Origin: Calothrix sp. NIES-2098
GTDB lineage: Bacteria; Cyanobacteriota; Cyanobacteriia; Cyanobacteriales; Nostocaceae
Assembly: GCA_002368175.1 (NCBI GenBank)
Contig: AP018172.1
Location: 3,036,001 to 3,100,000 of the forward strand
Length of the DNA stretch: 64,000 nt
Direction: 5' to 3'
Every line of letters starts with the position of its first letter. Position 1 is the first letter of the stretch. The notes beneath the pieces are model-generated. The model was not told the origin of the DNA, ran no database searches, and saw only the letters and a list, made by a program, of their open reading frames with translations. Positions 44,401 through 52,942 of the stretch are shown piece by piece. The translations under genes were made by a program, and so were the position numbers.

Positions 44401-46776
44401 TTAAACCCTAGTAAGTATAGAAATTTTCGCAACTTGTTTTGGAGCTTTTATTTCTGCGAACAACTGCATTGCTTGATGAAAATACATTTGGCTTTCACCA
44501 GCTTTGTCCAATTTTTGATAAGTCAATCCTAATTGAAAATAAGCTTCTGCTAAGTCGCATTTAGCTCCTATTTTATCCAAAAGCTCGATTGCTTCTGTAT
44601 GATGAGCCAGGGCTAATTGATAATCTGCTTGTTGACGATAAATTTCTGCTAAACCATTTAGAGTTTTGGCTTTAACCTGCATATAATGGCTAGCTTCGGC
44701 AAAATTCAATACTTGATGAAATATTTGATTAGCCTTAGACAAATCGCCTAAATTGACATAGGTTTGACCTAGAATTTGCATAAAATAAGCAAAGCTGCCA
44801 GTCTCGATCGATTGTTCATTTTTAAGATGTTCATAGGCTGCATTGGCTAACTCATGGGCAGCATCGTATAAGCCTAAATAGGAATTAACTAAAGCTAAAC
44901 ATACAGAAGCTTTTTCTGCCCAGCGATGATGAGCAGTATTTTGAGCAAGGTAAATTACTTGTTGAAATAACTCAAAGGCTGCTTCTAGTTCCCACAAATC
45001 TATTTTGTAAAGACCAATGCTTAAGAGGGAATCTACTTCTAACATTCTCAGATAGTAAACTTTATGTTTATTCTCTGACTGAGGGACAAGTGATTTAAGT
45101 GCTTGTTTAGCTAGATTTATAGTGTTTTCTTGGCAATTTAGCGCCCGATCGATATCACCTGTTATCCAATATAGATCGCCTAAAATATTGTATAACTCGA
45201 TAATATTTTGTTCAGCTTCAATATGAGTTAATATATGATTAATTGCTGTAAGTATAGGCTGAATTAAACCCATGCGATACAGAGTACTACCAAGAGGTAA
45301 AAACTGCTGCCATTGATTATGACGACTCTTGAGCAGAACTTTACCTGCTAACTCAAATTCATTAATTTCTATGTAATGATAATAGGATTCTAGAGCTTGC
45401 AAAGCATCTTTAAAGGTGGCAATTTGGGTAACGCTAGCTGTCCAAAATTCTGCGGCTTTATGGTTAGTAATTTGCCACTCATCACTCAGGCGTAAACGCG
45501 CGATCGCTTCGGCTTGAATTACCGGATGCAGCCAATATTCACCGCGATCGCACTCTACTAAAGAGCGATTTCTCAGAGAAGCTATAATTTGCAGATGTTC
45601 GGCAGGTGGAACATCCCACAATAAACAAAATATTCCTTGAATCGGAATGGTGGGTATATCTTGGTAACGATAACAACCTAAACGGCAAAGTAGATGATAG
45701 GCTTGAGGGTCGAGGGCTTGCAGACGATTAATTTGACTAACCGCTAAATTTTTTAAATCTGTTGCGGCTAAAGGATCGCTATGATTTTGTTGCCAATAAA
45801 GCGCCATATCACCGCCAAAATCTGCTTGCATCGCACCGCAGAGAATACCCATCGCTTTAGCATTACCGCCATAGGTATGATGTATTTGTTGCAAGCTAGG
45901 AAGGTTAACAGTTAATCCCTGGTTGCGAAAAAACTTCAGCCATGCGCTTCCATCTAAACCTGGAAGCCGATAATGATGCACGTTCAACTCTGGTTCGCAC
46001 AAGCGATCGCGACTGGTAATCAGCGTTACAGATTGTACTCTAACATCAGCTAAAATCCGCAACAGTTCTAGATAGTTGCGGTGCGGAGGAATTAACTTTC
46101 CTTTTCCATCTAAAGCAGGTTCCAGATTGTCAATTAACACCCCAATTCGCCGCTGATGGAGTAGGCGCTTGAGTCGTCCCAACGTTACCCCAAATTCTAC
46201 CCCCGGTTCTTCACCAAAGTCTTGTTTGAGCCATTCTTCTACCACCCGTTGCGCTGAGGTGATGTTGTGGGTTTCCTTCGCCATCAACAATTCTAAAACC
46301 AACTCAAAACCCTGAGTTTGCAGATATTGCTGCGCTAGAGTAGTTTTACCTAAACCACCCTCACCTTGGATAACAATTACTTTCGACCCTTGATTTACTA
46401 AGGAAGTTAGGTGAGCGATCGCATCTTCTCTACCCAAAAAATTGCTATCCTCTGGTTTAATAATGGAAACTTGGGGCGGTTGTGAGCGATCGATCTGGCT
46501 GGAGATAGCCGCAGCTTTTCTCAGAATTCGTTCTAAAGTAGCGCGACAATTACTTTTAGTAACCTTCTCTCGTAATACCTGAGACAACAACTTCCATAAC
46601 TGCGAACCAACATCCTTAACGTGTCCTTCCGTACAACCGTAAGCATGGGCGATATCCAAGTATTTTCTACCCAACCAAACCTGCTGAAGAATAACTTTTT
46701 GCAAATCGCTCAACCGTTCCCCGGTCTGAGCAGGAATTATGGTATCCAACCATGCTAATGCTGCTTCAGCGTCCAT
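44401..46776 (-). CDS. STAND ATPase: N-terminal HTH, NB-ARC, TPR
   Basis: The 791-residue protein has an N-terminal helix-turn-helix-like domain (residues 20-90; LQKVILQQVWLGRKYLDIA) of the kind found in vWA-MoxR-associated cyanobacterial proteins. An NB-ARC-type STAND NTPase follows: Walker A GEGGLGKT (138-145), Walker B GVLIDNLEP (212-220) and sensor TLITSRDR (251-258). A winged-helix part comes next, then about eight TPR repeats (from about 500). STAND proteins act as inducible switches that oligomerise when the repeats sense a trigger; the effector is unclear. An AbiJ-like HEPN gene lies 121 bases upstream on the same strand. Confidence 0.8.
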   Translation of the reverse strand: MDAEAALAWLDTIIPAQTGERLSDLQKVILQQVWLGRKYLDIAHAYGCTEGHVKDVGSQLWKLLSQVLREKVTKSNCRATLERILRKAAAISSQIDRSQPPQVSIIKPEDSNFLGREDAIAHLTSLVNQGSKVIVIQGEGGLGKTTLAQQYLQTQGFELVLELLMAKETHNITSAQRVVEEWLKQDFGEEPGVEFGVTLGRLKRLLHQRRIGVLIDNLEPALDGKGKLIPPHRNYLELLRILADVRVQSVTLITSRDRLCEPELNVHHYRLPGLDGSAWLKFFRNQGLTVNLPSLQQIHHTYGGNAKAMGILCGAMQADFGGDMALYWQQNHSDPLAATDLKNLAVSQINRLQALDPQAYHLLCRLGCYRYQDIPTIPIQGIFCLLWDVPPAEHLQIIASLRNRSLVECDRGEYWLHPVIQAEAIARLRLSDEWQITNHKAAEFWTASVTQIATFKDALQALESYYHYIEINEFELAGKVLLKSRHNQWQQFLPLGSTLYRMGLIQPILTAINHILTHIEAEQNIIELYNILGDLYWITGDIDRALNCQENTINLAKQALKSLVPQSENKHKVYYLRMLEVDSLLSIGLYKIDLWELEAAFELFQQVIYLAQNTAHHRWAEKASVCLALVNSYLGLYDAAHELANAAYEHLKNEQSIETGSFAYFMQILGQTYVNLGDLSKANQIFHQVLNFAEASHYMQVKAKTLNGLAEIYRQQADYQLALAHHTEAIELLDKIGAKCDLAEAYFQLGLTYQKLDKAGESQMYFHQAMQLFAEIKAPKQVAKISILTRV

Positions 46777-46897
46777 TATGTAACGATGAGGGTAGTTAAA
46801 TATGAGAACTATAGATTAATCTACAATTCCCCTGCCCAATTTTCGGATAAGATTTTGTGAATCCGACTTTTTTCCCGACTTTTTTGACTTTGGTTTA

Positions 46898-47803
46898 TTA
46901 AGGTAGTGTCCTCTCTGCTTCCAGCAAAAATAAAATGGTACTTGCCGTCATATGAAGTTGATAAGCAGCAAAGTGTTGTGGAATAGTAATTAACTGAGAA
47001 CCTTGCCCATGACCCGCATTTTTATTTCTTATAGTAGGAATTCCGCTTTCAAGATTCGATCTGAGAGAGGTAAACTGAGTTTGTAAGTATGCTGGAATTA
47101 GATTATTTTGAAAGCAAATATCAATCAGCTTTTTTGCTGTGTCTGTAGATTGATAGCTCCAGCCTTGAGAATCAAAGATAGTTTTCATAGTACTCTCGAA
47201 AGCTTTTAGGCATTCAACAAGACATTCTTTATAGCGTCCATGTCTGTAGTGTTCATGTGCTTTCAAAAATTCCTCATTTGCTCCTTGAAATCTGGTATCA
47301 CTTAATAAGTGTAAAACTGGCTTGACAGCTTCAGTATGAATAATTTGAGAATCAACCCTTATCATTTTACCTGACTCATACTGATAGCCTACACCGTGTT
47401 CTCTAAATCTAAAGTTTAATTCTGCAATTGCTTCATCAGCTGTAATTTTTGAAAAATTTTCATTTACAGTAATACTTCTTCTATATGTTGTGTCAATCAA
47501 TTGGAAGCTTAACTCTATAAAATCTAAAATATGTTCTGTTACTTGAGTATTAAATAAAAACAGATTAATGATATCTTTACCTACTATCGCTTGCTGTAAC
47601 TTACCATATTCACGATATAATCTACTATAAATTTCGCTAAAACCCTTCATAAAGTGTAAATCTATGGGTGCGGCAATAACATCATTAAGAATATAGAAAA
47701 TCTGTACACGAAGCGGTTGAGGAATATCAACATACTGATAAACATCAGGGAATTCTCCTCTGAGTCTTTTTTGACGTTTTGAGAATATGTCGTAGACCTT
47801 CAT
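46898..47803 (-). CDS. AbiJ-like HEPN protein (STM4504/CBY_0614 family)
   Basis: The 301-residue protein has an AbiJ N-terminal type domain (residues 1-100; IFSKRQKRLRGEFPDVYQY) and a C-terminal helical domain (about 175-300). There RNKNAGHG gives R-x5-H, the catalytic motif of HEPN ribonucleases. AbiJ-family proteins are implicated in abortive infection against phage. It precedes the STAND ATPase gene on the same strand by 121 bases, so a two-gene unit with sensor and nuclease is possible. Nuclease activity and the pairing are inferred. Confidence 0.72.
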   Translation of the reverse strand: MKVYDIFSKRQKRLRGEFPDVYQYVDIPQPLRVQIFYILNDVIAAPIDLHFMKGFSEIYSRLYREYGKLQQAIVGKDIINLFLFNTQVTEHILDFIELSFQLIDTTYRRSITVNENFSKITADEAIAELNFRFREHGVGYQYESGKMIRVDSQIIHTEAVKPVLHLLSDTRFQGANEEFLKAHEHYRHGRYKECLVECLKAFESTMKTIFDSQGWSYQSTDTAKKLIDICFQNNLIPAYLQTQFTSLRSNLESGIPTIRNKNAGHGQGSQLITIPQHFAAYQLHMTASTILFLLEAERTLP

Positions 47804-48089
47804 ATTTTATAAATCCATAAACACTACATATATACTACACCACAGCTAAAAATATTGTGTTTAGGAGCTTGAGACTAAATATATAAGAGCAGCTTTCACT
47901 ATATAATAATGTCAAAGGTTTGCATACTATGGTGATTAAATCCTGTCTCAGATATAATCTATGCATTTGTTACCTACCTTTTTACCAACTTTTGTAACCA
48001 CGCAAAATAAAATTGCCGACTTCAGCCGACTGACAACAGAAAGTGCGATCGCTTAGGCTATTGGGCATAGAGTTAAAGTATAAAAAACT

Positions 48090-49007
48090 ATGCTTAATAC
48101 CGCCAGCCCACAGATAGAAACATCGGGCGCGCAAAGCTGGCAAATACAGCGTCGAATTCACTCTCTAATAGATAACTATCTTGCAGATGAAAAACTCCGC
48201 GATCGCTTGCAAGATTTACCCTTACAATTTAGCAATCCTCAACCGCGTCCCTGGAAACCTATTGATTGGCAAGCTATTAACCGCAATCAAATTATCGGCA
48301 TAAACCCAGAAGTATTTTTATCCATTTTAATCGGTGCAATGGATACAGAAGCCCCGATTCGAGCTTACACCCAAACCAGCCGCCAGTATTTAGAGAAATT
48401 ACATCCGCACATGGCGCGGTTTGTCGGTGGAACAGTCAGTGAAGGCGGCGAACTCCAAGAAATTGGCTTGTGGGAAAAAGAAGAACGCCAGCATACACCC
48501 GCATTAATGAAGGTTTACACCCAATTAACAGGGGAAAAAATTACCCCCAAACACCGCATCGTCAGAGGCTACATCCCTACAGATGACCCCCAAGAAGATC
48601 TATATCGCCACGGCTTGCATCGCGTCGCCACAGAATATGGTGCAACCTGTCTTTATCTGTGGCTGATGGCGCACACAACCGACGCACTTCAAGATGTTCT
48701 TGAAGAACTCGCAAAAGACGAAATCAACCACATGACTAAATTCTGGGGCTTTGGAGTCTGGGCTTTCCCCGATACCGGACTGATACGAGTAGGAAAAACC
48801 CTCATCAAAACCCGTTCCCAAACCTATCAACGTAACAACCTCATCCGTACCCTACGCCGGATGATGGCGACACTCAACTGGAATGCTTGGACTTTCACCA
48901 ACAAAGCCACCCTACTATACACCTTCACCCACACCATGCACCGCCTCTGGACATGGCACAACAGCCTCACACCAGAGTATCTCAACAATCTACTAGAAAC
49001 CCGATAA
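48090..49007 (+). CDS. Diiron ferritin-like protein
   Basis: The 305-residue helical protein has a set of acidic and His residues like those of acyl-ACP desaturase/ribonucleotide-reductase-type diiron centres: Glu87 (GAMDTEAP), Glu132 with His135 (EERQH), Glu182 (ATEYGAT) and Glu211 with His214 (DEINH). The C-terminal 80 residues add another helical part. The reaction is not known; fatty acid or another lipid substrate is possible. It is transcribed toward the isoprenyl transferase gene about 240 bases away with a repeat between. Confidence 0.72.
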   Translation: MLNTASPQIETSGAQSWQIQRRIHSLIDNYLADEKLRDRLQDLPLQFSNPQPRPWKPIDWQAINRNQIIGINPEVFLSILIGAMDTEAPIRAYTQTSRQYLEKLHPHMARFVGGTVSEGGELQEIGLWEKEERQHTPALMKVYTQLTGEKITPKHRIVRGYIPTDDPQEDLYRHGLHRVATEYGATCLYLWLMAHTTDALQDVLEELAKDEINHMTKFWGFGVWAFPDTGLIRVGKTLIKTRSQTYQRNNLIRTLRRMMATLNWNAWTFTNKATLLYTFTHTMHRLWTWHNSLTPEYLNNLLETR

Positions 49008-49032
49008 CCCTCTTATTATGATGTTCGGCAAT

Positions 49033-49155
49033 GTCATTGCGAGTGGAACGAAGTGAAACGACGCAATCGCAAGGTTTTTGGGATTGCTTCCCTACCCTGC
49101 GGGAACGCTTACCCTTCGGGAACGGCTCCGCCGAACAGCGAACGGTCGCAATGAC
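49033..49155. repeat. Dispersed palindromic element with 10-bp ends
   Basis: GTCATTGCGA at 49033 is repeated in inverted form (TCGCAATGAC) at 49146-49155. In between lie inverted segments such as TTCGGGAACGGCTCCGCCGA. A truncated copy of its right end (reverse-complemented) occurs at about 53972-54003, and a short one at 9886. The element is non-coding. Confidence 0.6.
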
Positions 49156-49248
49156 GGTTATTTGAACAGACATGATATTACACTCTCTCTGCGCCTCCGC
49201 GCTCTGCGTGAGCCTTTAGTAAATTTCCTCATCAACACCAAAAATCTC

Positions 49249-49995
49249 ATGAACCCCCTACCCCCAGACCTCAACCCCGAAAAAATTCCCCAACACATAG
49301 CCGTAATCATGGATGGTAACGGTAGATGGGCAACTAGCCGAGGACTACCACGCATCGCCGGACATCGCCAGGGCGCTAGCACCCTCAAACAACTATTACG
49401 CTGCTGCAAAGATTGGGGAATCAAAGCCCTCACCGCCTACGCATTTTCTACTGAAAATTGGCAGCGTCCCATTGAAGAAGTAGACTTTCTCATGCACTTA
49501 TTTGAGCGATTATTACGCCGTGAGTTAGCCCAAATGCACCAAGAAGGAGTGAGAATTTCCTTTATTGGCGATTTGTCAGCTTTACCCCCATCTCTGCAAA
49601 CGGAAGTGGAACGTTCAATGATTGAAACATTGAATAATCAAGCAATTCACTTTACTGTTGCTGTCAACTACGGTAGCCGCAACGAAATCACAAAAGCTTG
49701 TCGTCAACTAGCGCAACTGGTACAACAAGGTCAACTCAGTGCAGAAGCAATCGATGAAAGCCTGGTAGAAAAACATCTCTACACAGCAGATACTCCAGCA
49801 CCAGATTTACTAATTCGTACTAGTGGAGAGATGCGCTTGAGTAATTTTTTGTTGTGGCAAATGGCGTATACAGAGATGTACTTTACTGATATTCTCTGGC
49901 CTGATTTCGATCGAGAAGCATTTCATCAGGCTTTGTTGAGTTACCAAAAACGCGATCGCCGTTTCGGTCAAGTCAAACCTTTACTCTCAGCCTAA
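49249..49995 (+). CDS. uppS: Isoprenyl (cis-prenyl) transferase
   Basis: The 248-residue protein adds isopentenyl units to make undecaprenyl-type diphosphate for cell-wall carrier lipid. The start ATG 49249 opens the conserved region. Motifs seen are HIAVIMDGNGRWA (catalytic Asp), GHRQGA, STENWQRP, VNYGSRNEI and RTSGEMRLSNFLLWQ. The length is normal. A frame extending upstream runs through the dispersed element and is not likely to be translated. A second copy may exist elsewhere in the genome; that cannot be judged here. Confidence 0.93.
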   Translation: MNPLPPDLNPEKIPQHIAVIMDGNGRWATSRGLPRIAGHRQGASTLKQLLRCCKDWGIKALTAYAFSTENWQRPIEEVDFLMHLFERLLRRELAQMHQEGVRISFIGDLSALPPSLQTEVERSMIETLNNQAIHFTVAVNYGSRNEITKACRQLAQLVQQGQLSAEAIDESLVEKHLYTADTPAPDLLIRTSGEMRLSNFLLWQMAYTEMYFTDILWPDFDREAFHQALLSYQKRDRRFGQVKPLLSA

Positions 49996-50188
49996 CACCT
50001 AAGTTTCTACCTGGGTGCGATCGCTGGCTGGAATCAAACACCATCATTCCTAAAAGTATCAACAATTAAAAGAGCGATCGCAAACTTGAGGAATAATTTC
50101 AGATTGATTTTTGCTAAGTTTACTAAATATAACGATAAACAACTCGACATCAGCCGATGAGTATCTTATGATTATTCGCTAACCGCAT

Positions 50189-50236
50189 TTTTCGCGAACC
50201 GAAGTGAGGGCAAAAATACCGAGAGGTTCGCGAAAA
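50189..50236 (+). promoter_or_regulatory. CRISPR leader region with 12-bp inverted repeat
   Basis: TTTTCGCGAACC and GGTTCGCGAAAA are exact inverted copies 24 bases apart, about 160 bases before the first CRISPR repeat. Given the array orientation this is in the leader side, 49996-50391. It could bind an adaptation or regulatory protein or form an RNA structure. Confidence 0.4.
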
Positions 50237-50391
50237 TCGCCAGAACCTTGACAAGTAAATAGTTCTAGCGTTTGGTAAATCAGGGAAGTTGCAAATAATT
50301 TGCAATAAGGTCGGCTGAAAATGACCAAAATTTTCGGTTCACGAAAACCCTTCCCAGGAAGCTTGCTCTGCTTAAGTTTCAGAACCGAGCA

Positions 50392-50944
50392 GTTTCTACC
50401 AACCATTTCCCCGCAAGGGGACTGAAACTTGAGGCATACGGGAGTAATGGCGGGTTGATGTTCCGTTTCTACCAACCATTTCCCCGCAAGGGGACTGAAA
50501 CTCTCGCAGCTGCTACAACAGAAAATTGGCACAATAGTTTCTACCAACCATTTCCCCGCAAGGGGACTGAAACAATCATTCGCTGCTTGGCAATTTCCTT
50601 CTTGAATACCACAGCAGTTTCTACCAACCATTTCCCCGCAAGGGGACTGAAACTTAGCTCTATGCACTTCACGATCGCCTATCCAAACAGTTTCTACCAA
50701 CCATTTCCCCGCAAGGGGACTGAAACCGGCATTCTTGCGAGGGCGACCTCGTTTTTTAGTTGGTTTCTACCAACCATTTCCCCGCAAGGGAACTGAAACT
50801 TCACTTCGTGCTGTTTTTTGCCTTTCGCACCTTTGTTTCCATTAACTATTTCCCCGCAAGGGGACTGAAACATACCGTTAAGCCCAGTGCTGGGTTTATC
50901 TAAAACTGTTTCCATCAACCATTTCCCCGCAAGGGGGCTTAAAC
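50392..50944 (+). CRISPR. CRISPR array, eight 37-bp repeats, type III-B-like repeat
   Basis: Repeats begin with GTTTCTACCAACCATTTCC and end with CCGCAAGGGGACTGAAAC. They start at 50392, 50465, 50537, 50617, 50690, 50763, 50835 and 50908. Spacers are 36, 35, 43, 36, 36, 35 and 36 bases. The repeat forms a CCCC-GCAA-GGGG hairpin and ends with ACTGAAAC, like the type III-B array of Synechocystis, so the crRNA would read on the plus strand. Repeats 6-8 carry changes, mostly in their 5' halves, which marks the right end as the old trailer end. No cas gene is in the window. Confidence 0.95.
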
Positions 50945-51018
50945 TCAAAGCTAATTTGCATTTTTTTGGGCATGGTTTTAAGTCAATAAAGTTCAGTTAG
51001 GCTGAGATGCAATATTTC

Positions 51019-51082
51019 GTAGGGGCACGGCACCGATAAGATTACTGTATATACCAAAAAATTGTGGACGCCATGCCCCTAC
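51019..51082. repeat. MITE-like element in the CRISPR trailer
   Basis: GTAGGGGCACGGCACC at 51019 and GCCATGCCCCTAC ending at 51082 are imperfect inverted ends of a 64-base element. It sits between repeat 8 and the decayed ninth repeat. The GTAGGGGC end resembles the hairpin at 21704. Confidence 0.6.
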
Positions 51083-51117
51083 ATCCCTCTTAACTTTCCC
51101 CGGAAGGGGACTACAAC
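51083..51117 (+). repeat. Decayed ninth CRISPR repeat
   Basis: ACTTTCCCCGGAAGGGGACT is close to the hairpin part of the array repeat and ends in ACAAC where intact repeats have GAAAC. The 5' half is lost or changed. It marks the former end of the array before the MITE-like element came in. Confidence 0.6.
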
Positions 51118-51248
51118 CAACATCAAAAGCAAATTTCAACCCAGTATCAATTTGCAATTGTGAAGATAAGTCGGATTCGTTACGATGACATAAGCAAGCG
51201 ATGCTCTGCTTACAGGAGAAGCGTCTGTTAAAGGTCAAAGAAACACTC

Positions 51249-52751
51249 ATGACTACTAAAAATAATTTGCAAGGCGATATAGATAACGCTATTGGACAAT
51301 TTCATCAACAAGACGAAGAAATATTCCAGTGGACAAAGCAGTGGTATCCAGTAGCAGTTGTAGATTTCTTAGATCCATCTCGCCCACACGCAGTCCAGTT
51401 ACTAGGAAAGGATCTTGTTGTGTGGCGAGATAATTTGGGCAAGTGGTCTTGTTTTGAAGATTTTTGTCCCCATCGACTAGCGCCTCTTTCGGAAGGGCGT
51501 GTTGAGTCTGATGGAACGCTTTTATGTGCATACCACGCTTGGCGTTTTGATGCGCAGGGAAACTGTGTGAGTATTCCCCAGTCAAAAGATGAGCAAACAG
51601 CCTCTGCAAATTGTTCCAACCCTAAATCCTGTGCTGTTAGCTATCCAACCCAAGAACGTCAAGGTCTACTGTGGGTTTGGGCTGAGTCAGGACAAACAGC
51701 ACAACTTGAAAGCCAATTGAGAACACCACGAATTATTCCAGAACTTGAGGATGAGTCACTTCAAGTAAAACATTTGTTTTGGAACATCCGAGATTTAGCC
51801 TACGGATGGGACTTTTTTATGGAGAATGTGGCCGATCCTGCCCATGTACCCGTTTCCCACCACGGTATTGTAGGCGATCGCTATAAAGATGCCAAATACT
51901 ATGATATGCCTTGCATCAAGCAGATATCTACACAAGAAGGGTTCGCCTTTGAAATCACACCGACAGCACCCACAATTAAGCAAGCGATACACGATTTTCA
52001 ACCACCCTGTCATATGAAAATTGTCTCAACATCTGTTGATGGTGGCAAACTCATTCTGGCATTATATGCCACCCCAACTCGTCCGGGATGGTGTCGTCAT
52101 ATTGGCTGTCAGGTATTAGTCAAGAATGAATCTGGGAAAATACCCAAAGGATTAGGAATCTTTGGTCTGCCAATGCCAACTTGGTTAGGTCATGTTTTGT
52201 CATCCCTATTCTTACACCAAGATTTAGTGTTTCTCCATTACCAACAGAAAATTTTAGCTAAACGGCAAAACAACCGATGGTTGGATGCAGTCTATACACC
52301 CAATCCTCAAGACAAAATGGTAATTACATTTCGCCAGTGGTTGGAGAAAAAAGCTGGAGGTAGTATTCCTTGGGCTGGTGGAGAGAGTTCTAATCTTTCC
52401 GCAGCAGAACTAGACAAGCAAAAGCTTTTTGATGTCTGGACAACTCACACTCAACATTGTTCTGTTTGTCAGGATGCACTGAAAAATATTAAACGCCTTT
52501 ATGTATTAGCTTATGGATTAGCTGCAATTTTTCTGTGTGTAGGCGTAATTATCGATGCGAGGGCTATAGCGGTAAAAGCTGCCCTAGCATCTGTAAATCA
52601 TCTGCCGATACCGCTTTTAACAGTTCTTCCCCCAATCGGATTCTGGTGGGCATTTGCAGGCGCAACGTTATTTGCAGTAGTAGGATACTTGTTAAAGAAA
52701 TTGAGCCGACTATTTTACGTTTATGAGTTTGAACACGCCCACAATGACTAA
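51249..52751 (+). CDS. Rieske oxygenase of the pheophorbide a oxygenase (PaO) family
   Basis: The 500-residue protein has a Rieske centre with Cys73, His75, Cys93 and His96 (FCPHRLAPLSEG and LLCAYHAWRFD). The catalytic domain has the mononuclear iron segment ENVADPAHVPVSHHG, typical of PaO-type enzymes. The C-terminal part has HCSVC (Cys404, Cys407) and two membrane helices (about 417-440 and 458-482), as in plant PaO, Tic55 and CAO proteins. Membrane-bound oxygenation of a tetrapyrrole or related ring is the likely reaction. ATG 51249 is used; an upstream extension is not conserved. An alpha/beta hydrolase follows in the same direction. Confidence 0.85.
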   Translation: MTTKNNLQGDIDNAIGQFHQQDEEIFQWTKQWYPVAVVDFLDPSRPHAVQLLGKDLVVWRDNLGKWSCFEDFCPHRLAPLSEGRVESDGTLLCAYHAWRFDAQGNCVSIPQSKDEQTASANCSNPKSCAVSYPTQERQGLLWVWAESGQTAQLESQLRTPRIIPELEDESLQVKHLFWNIRDLAYGWDFFMENVADPAHVPVSHHGIVGDRYKDAKYYDMPCIKQISTQEGFAFEITPTAPTIKQAIHDFQPPCHMKIVSTSVDGGKLILALYATPTRPGWCRHIGCQVLVKNESGKIPKGLGIFGLPMPTWLGHVLSSLFLHQDLVFLHYQQKILAKRQNNRWLDAVYTPNPQDKMVITFRQWLEKKAGGSIPWAGGESSNLSAAELDKQKLFDVWTTHTQHCSVCQDALKNIKRLYVLAYGLAAIFLCVGVIIDARAIAVKAALASVNHLPIPLLTVLPPIGFWWAFAGATLFAVVGYLLKKLSRLFYVYEFEHAHND

Positions 52752-52760
52752 TAGATTTGT

Positions 52761-52873
52761 GGCGTTGCTGATTGATGGGATGATTTTTATCTCACGCAAA
52801 GGCGCAAAGGCGCAAAGAATCGACTTTCAGCTTTTTCTAGAAGTCTGAATTCATCCCGCAAATATGCAACGCC
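52761..52873. repeat. MITE-like element with GGCGTTGC ends
   Basis: GGCGTTGCTGATTGATGGGA at the left and the inverted GCAACGCC at the right bound 113 bases, with matching inner parts (GGGATGA). A related left end lies at 16977. Inside are short GGCGCAAA repeats. No coding capacity. Confidence 0.65.
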
Positions 52874-52942
52874 ATTTATCTCTGTCGTCTCAAGTAAGTT
52901 CTCGAAGTCTGCGGTATATACTCTAAAGTATTGACAAACATC

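Noticed and set aside
49078..49248. N-terminal extension of the isoprenyl transferase
   Set aside because: It is encoded by a dispersed palindromic element, while the conserved protein begins at ATG 49249.
50179..50948. Open frames across the CRISPR array on both strands
   Set aside because: They are repeat translations (for example PFPRKGTET over and over) and not genes.
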